NCBI GenBank assembly: GCA_023078685.1
Contig: JALGAS010000001.1
Span: forward strand, 3,472,001 to 3,536,000
Direction: 5' to 3'
DNA from: Neopestalotiopsis rosae
Taxonomy: Eukaryota > Ascomycota > Sordariomycetes > Amphisphaeriales > Sporocadaceae
Length of the DNA: 64,000 bases
Below, one piece after another: positions 23,701 to 37,400 of this stretch. Under the pieces are notes generated by a model. The model ran no database searches and was not told the origin of the DNA. It saw only the letters and a program-made list of their open reading frames with translations. Every line of letters begins with the position of its first letter. The first letter of the stretch is position 1. The position numbers were made by a program, and so were the translations under genes.

Positions 23701-24138
23701 AAACTCCACGACTACTACGGCCAGTACCTTTACAAATGCCCCAAAACACGTTGCGACTATTTCCATGAAGGGCTGGAGGATGATGACAAGCGCAAGCGCC
23801 ACATTGCCCGGCACGATAGGCCTTTCATGTGTGTGTTTCCTGGTTGCACGATGGCAGAAGCCGGATTCTTGTCCAACAAGGATCTCGAGAGGCACAAAAA
23901 GAGTTACCACCCGGACGATGACGATGCTCCGAGTCCATTTACCCCGCGTACCAGGCAGAGCAGTGAAGCAAAATTTGAATGCAGGCACTGCCCAAAGAAA
24001 TTCACAAGAAAGATCAACTTAGAGGGGCACACGCGTAGCCATTTTGGCGATCGCCCGTACAGCTGTCAGACCTGCAGTAAGAAGTTCACCAGACTCAATG
24101 ACCTGAGGAGACACGAGAAGCTGCATCTGAGGAAATAA
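20711..24138 (+). CDS. NACHT (NLR-like) NTPase with C-terminal C2H2 zinc fingers
   Basis: Predicted STAND-class signalling NTPase. Seven exons, 20711-21025, 21081-21285, 21336-21863, 21934-22566, 22620-22731, 22807-23079 and 23133-24138, give 1023 residues. Residues about 50-165 resemble the helical DUF7708-type N-terminal domain of fungal NLR-like proteins. A degenerate Asn/Ala/Lys/Asp/Ser repeat (about 262-290) links it to the NACHT domain, with Walker A GHMGAGKST (about 345-353) and Walker B IIIDGLDEC (about 451-459). A helical region follows. Four C2H2-like fingers fill residues about 890-1023: the first two are atypical, and the last two (FECRHCPKKF and YSCQTCSKKF) are canonical. No WD40, ankyrin or TPR repeats are present, so the fingers occupy the usual sensor position. 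It may bind DNA, or the fingers may sense a ligand; both are inference. Confidence 0.85.
21646..21720 (+). repeat. Short degenerate coding repeat
   Basis: The motif AATGCGAAAGATTCT and relatives recurs three times in frame, encoding NAKDS-like units in the linker before the NACHT domain. Confidence 0.6.
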
Positions 24139-24870
24139 AAGGACGAAGTAGTTGACCAGGGATTTGTGCCGGATGTACAACGCACGGTTAGCATAAGCAC
24201 GGATAGTCAATTCAATCTCATTGCACCCTCTAGAACATATGGTACGAATGCGCGTACGTATATTCCGGCTGTCTTCGGATTTGCGCACTGATGAAGGTGC
24301 CCTTATTCAATCATGTAATACACATATTATTGATTCAATACACTGGTGTAAATGGTTGCAGTAGAGTGACTACCTTATGCTCTACATGTAAGCATATATA
24401 TCTCTTGTCTGTTGTCGTTGGCCATACTAAAACAGAGGTGCTGAGTGAGAACCTAGTGGTTAGCGCAGTGTTCCTTACTCAACCGAAGTGCTAGTGGCCC
24501 CTGGAAATACGGAATAAATGCCACCAACATCCGTAGTGCCCACTGAGGGGCCAATCGGCGACGGCAGAGTCGATGAGGCGGCCGAACTCAAACTTCGAAT
24601 TAGTGACGTTTATCCCAGCGCGACCCAGCACTCTGGCTGTCTGGTGGCCCGATCCCCAATACCGATCGCCGGGTCTGCTGGGTGATTGTTTGCCCATAGG
24701 TTTTAGACTTCTAGTGTGGTGCAAAACATGATTTTAATGGAAACTCATTGACTTTTCCCTGGCGCGGCCAAATCTATTTTGAACATCTCATGCTGTCGCT
24801 GTGTATGCGGGAATACACAATTGACTCGGGCGGCACCACGGAAGCCAATTGAGGGCAGGACGGACGGACT
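24139..24870. other. Intergenic, no gene recognised
   Basis: 3' flank of the NACHT gene and 5' flank of the BRE4-like gene. Only short random frames occur. Confidence 0.6.
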
Positions 24871-27800
24871 ATGTCGAGCAGCAGCAGCGCTGCAAAGAGC
24901 ACGCCGCCAAAGTCAGCCGCGAGTGAGCAACATGTAAACCAAGACACCCCAGACAATGACGTCCATGCCTCCGACAATCATCAAGATGGCCGTGATGAGA
25001 GCGCTGCCCCGAAAGCGCCTCCAAAGCCTGGCATCATGGCTAGGCTGGGCCTTGACAAACCGACACTTCTAATGATGTTCAAGTAAGTCCTTTCTACGAT
25101 GGATCAATCGGAAATGTTCTTCTGGTCTCACAACTTTGCAGAGGCGGCGTGGCTCCGACTATTGCCATTTCCATACTCCAGTCTGCACGAGTTGCCAACT
25201 ATTACACCACAATTGGCTATCTCGTAGGCATTATCAGCATCCTGTCTTTGTCCATCACGCCGCGCGGCAAGTTCTTGCAAACATGGGCATTGAATATCAT
25301 CTTTGCATGTCTTGGAGCGGCCGTCGCGCTTCTCGTCATGTGGTCTTCCCTCCAGGCACGTCTGCACACGGAGTCGCGACCTCTGGACCCGAGTACCGGT
25401 TTGCCCGCCTACAACTCGAGTCAATCGGCCGTCTCGGGCGTCTGGCTCTTCGTCCTCATCTGGTTCGCCAACATGATTCGGTCGGAGCATCCAAGCATCA
25501 AGATACCCGTAATTATCTTTTGTATATTTATCAACATCAGCTGCACGAGCAGCCCCAACATTACCACCACCGCCGCTGCCGAGGCCCTGGTCAAAAAGAT
25601 CCTGACCACCATGCTCACGGCTCTGGGCATTGGCGGCGCGTGCTCCCTGCTGATCCTGCCAGTCCCCAGCCGCAAGGTGACGTTTGGCCAGATGCGCGGC
25701 CTCATCATGATGATGCGCGGCGCTATCAAGCAGGAAAAGCTCTACATGCAAAGTCTCGAGCGCGAAGACATGTTTGCCAAGCCGCACGATGTCAGCTCGG
25801 CGGTCGACGACGGTCGGGACGGGCGAGGAGGGGATAAATCAAAGTCAACTAGCGCAGAGGCCGAGCCCGTCACCGAGGCCGAGGCCAGAGCGCTCAAAGC
25901 GACCATTAGCGGAATACGTGAGCTGGCGGGCAAGGTGCAGGCCGATCTCGAATTCGCCAAGCGAGACTTTTCGTGGGGCAAATTTGATGCGATGGAATTA
26001 ACAGTCACGTTTCTCAAGATCCGCTCGTGTCTGATTCCCATTATTGGTATGAGTACGCTCATTGACATATTCCAGAGAGTAGCGGAGAGGCGCCACTGGG
26101 TCACGGACAGCCGCACGCCTGCTGAGGTGATTGCTGAGAAGAAGGAAGAGAAGAGGCTGTGGAACGAGGTGATGCGGCAACTTCATGACCCATTTGAGGT
26201 CCTTTCCGAAATCGTTGACCAAGGACTCGAGCACGCTGCAATCCAGTTGGAATTATTGCCGAGGCCAAAAGCAGCAAAGAAGCGGCAACAGGGCCAGTCA
26301 AATGAAGCTGAGGACGTTGAAGCAAAGGCTGGTGTCTCGAATCCTGGAGATGCCGACTTTGGTAGAGGTCTAGAGGACAAAATCAATTCTCTCAAGGTGA
26401 GATCGATCACATCAATTCAACTACTTCCAGAAGTTGGAAGGGGGAGGGTTTGAACGCTGTGGTTTGAATCATGCTAATAGCAGAAATACAGGACGTCAAA
26501 ACGAAGGTGCTCATGGTTTGGGCGAGGGAAAGGGGATTTCTACAAGACAACGGCGACTTACCAGACACCATACGATCGGACTGCCTCGAGAATGACCCTG
26601 ACGAAAAGCATCGCCGTGATCAGTCACAGTTATACCTTCTCTTATACATCGAAAAACTAGTGAGAAAGAAAGAGCCTATTCACTGCAAGTGTACGAAGAT
26701 TGACATTGTTGCAGATACAAGAAGCCGCCGAGGCCGTACACAGTCTTGTGAAATATGCCGATGAAAGGGTTGCAAGTGGCAGAATGGATAAGAACCGTTT
26801 GATTATACCGACATGGAAACGATTCAAGAAGTGGACGGCAGCAATCCTCAAAGGGGAAGACGCGTCGGGCGACAACACGGCGGACTTCTTTGATTCCAAT
26901 AACGTTGTGTATATTGGCGATGGCTTTGCTGCAAAGAAAGACCCTGAACATCTACCCGCAACTAATTTTATCGAGCGCATCGGTAACGGAATAAGATCCG
27001 TGAATCGGTTCTTTGGCTCTCAACAGTCATTTTTCGGTATTCGAGTTGCCTGTGCCACTATGACGGTGGCCATTGTCGACTTTATTGAGCCCACGCAGGC
27101 CTTTTTTGTCAAGCAACGATTAGTCTGGGCCATGATCATTGTGTCAATTTCCATGACTGAGAGTAAGTCAAAGCCTCCAGAGATCTAAGCATGTGAATCG
27201 GTGACTGATAGTATACTCTAGCTTCCGGACAATCAATCTTTGGTTTCTTATGCCGCATAGCAGGTACCGTTGGTGCAATGGTGCTTGCATTGATTGCTTG
27301 GTATATCGTTGATCACAAGACCCCAGGAGTCATTGTATTCTATGCTCTGTTCATCATGTGTATAAATTACGGCTTTATCAAGCATCCACAGTTCATGCCT
27401 ACCTGGATGATTTCGATGGTCACTCTCACTCTCATCATTGGCTATGAGTTGCAGGTTGAGAAGATTGGCATCGCGGTAGCCGAGTCCATGAATCAGCCAT
27501 TCTACCCGTAAGTACAATCAATGTGCTATTCATATCGTTTTCTCACATCATTGCAGAATCTATGAATTTGGGCCTTACCGCTTGGCAACAGTAGCCGGAG
27601 GGTGTTTTGTCGCTTTCATTTGGACTATTTTCCCTTCTCCCATCACTGACCGCACTTGGCTGCGCCGAGATCTATCCGCAACCATGTATCTTCTCGCACA
27701 TTACGTCACAGCCATCAACGAGACCCTCAGGTCTCGACTGAATGAGACCGGTGGTGATTCGGACGTCAAGAATACCCCAGCATATAGGCTAGCAAAGACA

Positions 27801-28454
27801 CGGCGCCGTCTATTCGGAAAGCTCTTATTGCTTCTCCCGTCCCTGAACCAGCACGCCAACTTTCAGCGCTGGGAGCCAACAATTGGCGGTAAGTTTCCAC
27901 GCGAGACGTATATCGACATCATCCAACGCGCGACGCGCATAACGTCTTACCTTACGCTCATGTCGCACTCGGTGACATGGCATCCGAACCCATCACGAGA
28001 AGACCGCGCCTGGAACCAGGCTCTCTCTGCTCTGCTCAAAGATGTGAGCTCCACCAAGGACACGATCATCTGCACACTGGCCCTGGTATCCAACTCGCTC
28101 CTCAACGGGCAGCCGCTGCCGCCCAATATACCGGTGCCGAAACCATACGAACTCACGCGACACCTACAAAAGCTCCAGGTGCCGGCGGAGGGGCTGGAGC
28201 GCACGACCACTAACCTACTGGACGCACGCAATATGGCCGAGAACGGCTACGCCGAGTTCGCCGTGCTCCAGGTCACCAGCGTACTCGTGTGCGACGAGCT
28301 TGCGGGCATCGTCAAGGGCGTCGGCAAGCTTGTCGGTGTCGTCGACTTTAGCTTCCGCGTCGAGGGCAGCGTCAGCAGCCTGCCCTCGGGGTCGAGCACG
28401 GCCGCGGGTACGGATAGCGACGCGGACGGGAAAGGAAAAGGAAAACGCGATTGA
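24871..28454 (+). CDS. BRE4/aromatic-acid-exporter-like membrane protein (DUF2421)
   Basis: Predicted multi-pass membrane protein of the fungal family with an ArAE_2-type N-terminal domain and a C-terminal DUF2421, which includes yeast BRE4 (brefeldin A sensitivity). Six exons, 24871-25082, 25142-26396, 26492-26659, 26715-27162, 27222-27507 and 27557-28454, join to 1088 residues. Residues 1 to about 70 are polar and disordered. The first hydrophobic block (about 80-260) has around six helices, including a WALNIIFACLGAAVALLVMW-type helix. A charged central region with coiled-coil tendency follows. A second block (about 640-780) starts near FFGIRVACATMTVAIVDF and ends near the start of exon 6. 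The tail is soluble and ends in a Gly/Lys-rich stretch. Its substrate is unknown; an endomembrane location is likely from the family. Confidence 0.85.
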
Positions 28455-31400
28455 GCGATGCCATTAATTTCTGAATAAATGCCTGGTCAGATATGTATCG
28501 TTGAACATTTGGCATTAAATCTCATTCAAACTTCAGTAAAACAGGACAGCATGGATAAAACGGATTCGCTTCTGGCATTACACATACACTGTATAATAAC
28601 TGTGGAATACTCTATCAAAATTCTTGTATCGTCAATCATGATGGTTTCAACCCCGAAGCCGGTGATTGATAGGCGTCTGTGAAGCTCTTCTGGTATCACA
28701 AGAATCTTCATTGACCATCCATCAACAGTGAGAAATCGTCAGGAACAGCAAGCAATCACGCGAGCCTAGGTTTCACAGAAAGTTCATCTAGAAGCTCGTC
28801 AGAAAACCTTGTAAATGTGGTTCCTCAATTTCAAGACAAAACGAAAGTGTCCCCCTACATCGTGACAGGTGCATGGTGCATGATTCGAGAGAAAAAAAAG
28901 CTTCCGAGACAAGACACCGCGGGAAGAGAATTTGAGACAAAAACTCTGTTGTGGAAGCTTCTCAGCCCTACATTGAAATCCCCCAGTGAAGCACGGGTTT
29001 TATACTTCCATGTCAAGGCCCATGTGTACTCTCTTTAAGAAGTGCCACACGTACACATGCAAGCGTGGTAAGACAAAAATGTAAAGCAGATTATGTAAAT
29101 GCACACGCAGAGCCGCATTTGTCAAGTAAGCAACAAAAACACACACATATATCTGAGACAACATGAGCCTCATGGTATTTTAAGGGTAAACCCGCAACTG
29201 CAAAGCATGACATTTTGCTTGCGTTTGAAACATTATTTTAAATCCGGCAGTTCCCGAACTTTGATATTCTTGGTTATGAGGTTATTCATTTGTTTTTGCT
29301 CCGTTTTCGACTTTCCGACGAAACGGCATCCAAGTCAAGCTGCTGTACTTTGTAGAGCCGACCTTTGCTTGTGGGTGACTAGGTAACATCAAGACAGAGT
29401 TTCCTTGAATTTCCCTTAGTTCACACGGCGTCGACGGCGTCGAGTGCGGATATTAATTTGTTTCCGCCGCATTGAAGACTTGTCAAAGGCGTGGAAGAAG
29501 AAGAAGAAAACCAAGAGGTAACTGCAAGGCCGATCACTTTCCGAGTCTCGTGTGACAGAAGCCTCTCCCCACAGGCAATATCCCGCAAGCCGCAGGGACG
29601 ATCATTTGGCCAAATCCGGTTGAGGTTCAAAGTTAGTCAAGTTTAGAAAGTGCAGAAGTGACAAGACGGCCCTTGCCCCGTGAATATCGAGTATAGATCG
29701 CCGTTGTGGTGGCGCGTACACGGGAAATTTCCAATCAATTGCCGATATATTTACTATGAATCTTGGTAAGGAAAAGAAAAAGCCTTTAAGCGAACATGAC
29801 CGGAAATAGTACAAAGCATAACTGTCCTAACGTGTGTCCCATCCCATGTAACCCGTCAGATCATTTACTTCTGGAAGAACGAGGCAAAAATACTGGCCAT
29901 TTGCTATTATTCTTGTCTTTGTGAGTTCAAAGGTCAGTACATACCTACTTGGTTCTAGGTGGATCTCGAATGTCGTCATTTCAAGGTCATGATCGGAATG
30001 CCTACTTGGGAACATATGGATGCAAGACGGCGTGCAGTATTCTGTATATACTACGGGAATACCGGTAAAAAGTTCCTATTCGGAGTCCCAAGAAAAAAAA
30101 AAGGGTCCAGTTCTCTCTATTTCGCCAGCTGCGTCGCCGGTCCAACGACGAAACAACATATGACGTTGTGGCATTTGACAAGGGGTATCATTGAAAGGCA
30201 GCTGCTATTCAGAAAACGTATTGAAACTTAAGTCCGCTTGGAGATCCAACCCCCCAACATTATGCCCTTTGCCCAATGAGCGCTTGTCCCATCGTCATAG
30301 AGCTTGGCCCGGGCCGGGGACGCGGCAAAACCTGTAAACCGGACTTAAACAATCACTTGAACGATGGGACGATTGTCACAAAACAATCTACGTAACAAGA
30401 AAGGTAGGGGCTGGCGGCAGCAGCAGCAGCAAGAATAGAAAAAAGGGCGAACGATGCTTGCTGCAACTTGCTGGCTGCTGGCTGCTGCTGCTCAGAGAAC
30501 CCGTGTGAGTGGGGCGACCCTCGCACCGAGATCGTGAACAGCTGCACGCCGACCGAAGGGGGAAAAGATGAGAGAGCAAGCCAGAAGCCGACCAAGCCCG
30601 CCGATCTTCTCCCCCCCAGAATCATGAACTCGGGGCATTAGCAGATCCAGGGTCCTTCTTGTCCTCTGTTCATGTCGAACTGGGGCACAAAAGCCAAGCG
30701 GCTGGCGGGCGGGCGGGCGAACGGGGATTAGTTCTCGCGTATTCTTGGTCTGCTCTTACGGACTTTCTAGAACAGGTTCATCGTATACGAATAAGAGAAC
30801 AAACTGCACTATTGCAAAAGATTTAATGTCCAAATTGAATTAGTCATTAAATTCTAAGCCATCCTGTGCATCTAGTTGCCTCATTATACACGAGACCGAG
30901 ACCCGTGTGCTGGGCGTTGCGATATGCGGCGCCGCGTGGAAATAAACTCTCGACTGTCTCTTCCGTTAGTTAGGGGGCGCTCGTCTTTCATAGGACGGCC
31001 GCCTGGAGGTTCTAGAATAGCGTCCGTCGGCATCGGGGTTGAAGGGGGCTTTTCCCACCCCGTCGAAATACGACGCGAATACCTTATTAATGTTGCTTAT
31101 GGGAAAAAACCGATTGAGCGCAACCATAATAAAAATTTTCACGATCTATCGTGTGTGGTTACACTCGCCCCGTGGAAAGATGATGCACCGAATGTGGCGA
31201 GGAATATGTTCTCGTAGTGGTTGTGTGAGGTCATCCCGCGATTCTGCTCTGCTTAGTTGGCGACGTTGGTAGTGAGAAGACTGGGGATGACTTCTGGATA
31301 CTACTATTGACTTGTATGTGCTTGACACCACCTTTGAGAGCTGCTCGTCACCAAGGACAGCCCACTGGACATGCTCATATTGATCGATTCTCTTTCAATT

Positions 31401-34400
31401 GGCTTGTCGCTCAAAGGTGAAGGCAGAAAGCAGACCTTCGGAATTAAAGCTGTAAAAACAAGATTGCCGCTTTGGGGGATGTGAGCCCCACCTTAACATA
31501 TGCCGAGCCATGGACCTACCGTTACCACCTACCATCTAACCTACCTAGGTTATTTCATTAGCCATCCCTCTAATTGATGGCTCACAGACTCTTGTCTGGA
31601 AAGCGAGCTGTCGATCGCTCTCGCCCTTGGGCTAGGCTGGATGAAAATATTGCAATTCGCCTCAAGCTACAGGCAGCCAGTGCAGACTGCATAAGGACAT
31701 ATGCTGCCATGTTGAGTCGGCTGGCATCTTGCAGCAGCTCCCAAGAGCTCCTGAAGTGAACCGTGAAAGCCATCCGATCACCACGCCACACAACGGGCCC
31801 ATCGCTGATTAGAGGACAAAAAGTGTAGTGAACACAGTACGGATAGATTAGCACCCTTACTCTGATAGAATGGGATTCTCCTTTATTGTTGACATGCCTA
31901 GACAAAACGGTTTTCGACCCAATGGGAAGAAGCTGGCTGGCACACCCATAGGCAGCCACGTGTGTCTGTATGGCCAGTCTGCTTTGCCATGATCTGGGTT
32001 CAACTTGTTGGATGCCAATTGACGTTGAGCAGACATTTCCCCATGTGTTGTAATCAACCAGTCAGGAGAGAATAGACGATGATTCCGACAAACTGCATGG
32101 CGAGGTTAATTCAAGTCATAGCCCGATGAGCATCGAACTGCTTTCCCATTGCCTTCATTGTATGGAATTTGAATCGTGAGATTCATCGGCCTGCCCACGT
32201 CATATTCAGACGAAGAGTCCCATGCCTTCTCATAGAACATGGCCAACTGGTGGTCTGGCCGCTCGACAGACCGGTGTCGTGACTGTATGCATGTTGTGTT
32301 GTATGCTTGCTTCGTACCTGTGCATGTATTGCCAAGATTCCTAGTATGCATTCTTTGTCCAGTGAGAGAGCGGTACTCGACTTTCTCCTATCCTAAAGTA
32401 GGTGAGCCGAAGACCTTTAGCTGTGTGTGCTACCAGAGCCCACCTTTGCATATATTGGGAGGTGTGGTCTAAGTCGTTGGTGCGGTTGCCGGCATCCTGA
32501 AATCAGCCGTGATCCGTCGCTATGTTACAGCGCCAGCGTATGGGGAAGTCTGGGGAACGGGCTGGGGAATGGGCTGGGGTGGCCGGCAGGGGCGTTTCGC
32601 GTTGTCTTTGCAACCCCGGCAATGGGTCATTGGTCTCAACAGGATCGGAATTCGAACCTGAACATTTTTTTGTCAACGAGATGTGAAATGCAAAGCTCGA
32701 CTGCATGATACTCGTTGCTTACCAGTATTTCTCACAAGTCCGTTCGTCAAGGACAATACTCGGCCGAGCGAATAGGCAAGATGACGTCCCGAAAGGATAT
32801 CCATTTATGGAAGCTGGGTAATTTGACGATCCGATCAACCTAGTCAATGTCTGGCTCATCTGGCAATTCTAGACCTCGGTTCACAACTGCACCTTGCTAG
32901 TTAGTGGTGTATATCTGGCTGAACTCTGGAGAACTCGGACGACCAGCAGAGGAAACAGAGATGCCAAGTGTAATTACAGTTTGTTGAACCCCGTAAGAAA
33001 ACGAAGCCATAAGGCTCAAGCCTCATGTCCGAAATGGAGTCCGAATGAATTAAGGGCAACAATTTAAACAGGGCAAGGATATAGCTCTCATCTAAGTTAG
33101 AAACGTTCGCTGACACTAGGGTCAGGAGAACGCGGTATATATCGCCCCGAATTGGTTTCTGTGAATAGTGGTCCAATTGACATTTGGGGTAGCTTTTTGG
33201 GGGAGACAGCTCTCAGCATTGCTTTGATTGTTATGTTGGGCAATTGAATGCGGAGAACTGTACCGCCGCTCAGAAAAACAAATTAGCCCTTGGATATATC
33301 TGGTTGTGGAAAGTCCTGTGCGTCTCTAGACAATTCTAATCTGGACGCGTGTCTAAATGAAGCAGAAAAGGCCCAGAGGCGAATGAGATCGTTCGCGTCC
33401 TTTCTTCTCAATCGTCATTTTCTTCCCAGCTTACCCCAGGTTGGACCCTGGAGACTTCCCCAGATTACCAAGTCTGGGTTGGACCTGATAGAGTTTCTGG
33501 GCCTCTGACGGGGAACCTTACAGCGCCATAATCAAAATATCGGGGATTTGGAGAAACCCGAGCTCGCAACACCAGCAGACAAGGTGGGCAAGGCCGGGAA
33601 TAGTATGTATCGCTAGAAAGAAGACTGCACGCACCTCGTAGGCACAGCTTTTATGATCTGGGATGAGGGAAACCCCTGCTGCTAATTCGTTGTAGCAACA
33701 TCGCTGACGACCGACTCCAATTCTCGGCTTGCAGGGTCTGCGTCAACAGGTTGGCTAGAACAGAGCTCCAAAATGTCAGCATTCGGGTCTCCAAATTTCC
33801 CCAGACTTGTTGAGAACAAAGTCATCGTTGTGATGAGAGCTAACGATATTCTCTATCAGCTTGTCTGACGACTCTCTCGGAAGCGCGGATCGGTCACCGT
33901 AATTGCCTCGTCGTATGCTTAAGCTAGTATACAAGACCCGCAGCTTTTGGCCGATCTCGAAGCCAGCTTTTTACTATTAACTTCAGACAATTCGTCGGTG
34001 AACAGTGGGCACCATTTCAGGGCCACAGGCTGGCTGGTAAGCTGGTAGCCCAGTAATGAGAGGTCAGTGCTTGTGAGCTGATCCTCGTGGGCTGTGTGTT
34101 TGATATGTCATATGACTGGCCAGGGGGGGATTTGGCAAATTCGGGATTCCTCAGAGAATTCGTGTAACGCAAGACCACATTGTGCGGCTACAATTATAAC
34201 GCTTCTTTGTGCGTACGGTCGCAGCCGCGCTCGTCAGTGACAATCCAATGAGCTTGATCCATCAAATGACTTCATGTCTGGTGAACTCAACATGGTGGCG
34301 GCATATGCGCGGCCTTATGCTCGAAGGCGGCAGCGAATCCGACTTCTCTGCAGGCATCGAGAGGGCCGGCTTATTAGATGCAATGACGATAGCTGTCAGC

Positions 34401-37400
34401 AGGCCATAAAAGACCTCCATCCGAAATGCATGGTGCTGGCACAGTTACGCTCCTGGCTCTAATCGCAGACCTGACCTTGTGTGCTCCAGTCTGGCTGCCC
34501 AGGTCTAGCCAGTGTGAGCAGTGCGGCAGTCTGTGCTTGGACAGGGTTCTCGTATGGGTTAAGCCGTTGATACCCCATACTGCTAAGACCCATTGCTGCC
34601 CTAAGCTTCGGCCACAGGATTTCGGGCAAAGAAAGCCGATGGCTACGTACTTTCCATTCGAGGCTCAAGTTGCTCTCGGCTCCATGGCAGTAATATCTAA
34701 GCAGAACTCAATGTCTAGAAAACTTTGTGCGTCGCATGGAAAAATGCATGCTTGGAAAGCTTGATGAGCTGGATTCCAAAACCGAACCTTTCCGTGTGTT
34801 GTTGGCTTCGAGCAGCCAGGTCACTTCGGCTCATAGCTTTGTATGGGAGCTGTGAGATGCCTCGTCATATGGTACAATGTCGTGCTGCTTTGCAGTTAAA
34901 CAGCCCTCTGTTGGCACAAGCAGTGGCTTGTCTCCCGAGACGATGCCCTGGTCGTACCAATCCTTCCGCGACCGGCGATTGGCTTTTTCAATCTGTGAAC
35001 ATGGGATTCGGGCTGCCTGTGACTCGCAGAATGCATTGTTGCATGGGAATCGATCCCAGCAGTCAGAGCCTATTCACAAGTATCCACCAGCGCGGCGTCA
35101 CCTCTGAATCAGCATCAAGATGAAGCCGCCAGTCTGGTAACGTACTAGCATGCAATTCCTACCGAGCGGCGAGGACAGTTCCTGCGAGCTTAGGAGCGTT
35201 GCGTCTCGTAGTTCCTCGCCATCCATATTCGGCAGGGCTAGCACAAAACTTATCGGTGGTCTTATAAATAGCTCACTTACGATATGAGGGCCCAAGAACT
35301 AGTCATTCTGGTTGGGCAACGACGGGCAAGATTTTTGTCTTGCGTGCTAGTGTTTTATACATGAGCGGTCTGTTTGTATATAGTCATCAATACAGCATAA
35401 TAGCATTGTGTCCATTGTTGGCGCAGGAAGTCTGTCGCATTTCGTCAGATGTTACTATGTAGAACATCTGCGCATGTTTGGAGCACTTACTGCGGTACCC
35501 CAGAAGAATGATCGATCCAGAGTCGGATATTAACTCCGCCGACTGGAGACTTTTGTGTGGTGAGGCTACGTATGAGCACAATCACGGCAAAGCTGGTGCT
35601 CAGTGATCGTCTATGTATTTGTTGCCTTGAGATTCTGGCCGGGTCGGTGCAAATAATTCGCTCGGCCTAGGTGCCCAATCAAAGCTCTCGTGGGATGGAG
35701 GGAGATGTATACTGCGGTCCAGTCAAAGCGGGTCGAACAGTGGATAGTCGCGTCTACTTGGCAGGCCAATGTCGTAGGACTGACCCGCTGACCATTACTA
35801 TTTGCATATCTACCAACATACATAGGCGAGCTCATATGTAGGCAAGTATTACCAGAGGCACTGCGAGGTCCCGGCGGCTATTGATAGCAAGCCAGCCGCT
35901 TTGACAGTGGAGTTGGAGAGATAGATGCAGTGAGCGCAATCGAGGTGCCTGATGTGTCCGCCTGTCCAGCTTGTTACAAAAAGGTATGACTCTTGGTGAT
36001 GGACAGGAGGATCGTCTAGCTGAAGTGTGGTTGTGGAATAGGCCAGGAATAGCGCGATTGCACTATGCATGGCAATGCCAGCCTGCCCTGGGCCCTGGTA
36101 TTTTAATAAACTGGCATTGGCAAGGGATGTAGTACAGACGTGCTATTCACTTGTTTGCACATGCCTCTCACGAGGAGTTTGCTGGTCAGACCTGGTACAC
36201 ATCTGATAACGTGGACTTGCCTCTGGACGAGGACATGTTGACTTGGGAGCCAGGCCGACCATCTGGCTACTAGCTGCTGTAGCAGTAGCGATGTGAGCTG
36301 GATATGAACTCTAGATTGACAACATTAATAATATCGTCTGCTATACACGGAGCAGATGCAGAATGGTACGTTTGGGGAGGAAACGGCCGGAGGTGCAGGG
36401 TGGATGAATCTGCAGGAGGGTGGGAAAGGGTGGTGTGGTGAAACGAGCACGCAGAGAGCGAGGGCTCCCGAGTGCATGTTGGCTGCAGGCGCTAAGAGGG
36501 CAATAGACAGGGCCGGGAAGTGAGATGAAGCAATCAGCATCGACCTCCATGCAATGCCTTCCATGCAAAGAGGGTGGCTAGGTAGCTTTCGAGTAAACCG
36601 ATCAACTCATTCACTCAAATCTGATTGATGTGGGTGATATTAGCCATGTGTGTATGTATACCTGTGATGTAGGCAGCATGTGGACAGAAGGCTGTTCTGA
36701 ACGGTAAGTATTTTAAGTATGGTATGCGCGGGAATGCACTTTGTCAGACCAAGGTCAGCAAGCAAGTCGGGTAGGTAGGTCAGCAACACGTTGTTTCTAA
36801 TGCACATGGCTCAGCCAACAGCAGCAGAAGCAGCAGAAGCAGCAGCAACTCTTGCCAGCTCCTGGGCGCTGGTACCGGGAATGACCATGATACAGTACTG
36901 ATACGCCCACTACCTGTGCCTACACGACACTACATTAATAACAGTGGGTGGACATACCGAAGGACAGACATGGGAGCGCCTGGAGCAGGCTGACGACAGC
37001 GGATCCGTGAGCCAAGACAAGACCGCCCAGCTTCAGTACTCCCAAGGACACACGATGAAAGGTGCCTGCAGGACGCTAGTATCGGTCGATTCACAAGCGG
37101 CACAGTGCCACAAGTTTGCCAGCCAGTCAGATGCTTCCCGTGCTGCCCCTCCAAGCAGGGTCCTGATCTACCTTAGGGGGGCATTCGGCGTCGGATGCCG
37201 GCGATTGGCCGATGGCTCCGTCGACGCATGCTAAGCTCATTCATCGCATTGTGGCGTTGGGCATAATTAAGTGGTGACTGCTGAACTGAGTGCGTGAATG
37301 AATGGGCAAGTGAGTTGTGTGCGTGCGTGCAAATAGTCCGTCGTGTACGGGAAAGTCTCGGTGGGTCATTCAGTTCATCCTTTCCATCAATAAGGCATGA

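Noticed and set aside
32630..32680. Possible tRNA T-loop (GGTTCGAATTCC on the minus strand)
   Set aside because: The T stem has mismatches and no acceptor, D or anticodon arms can be built around it.
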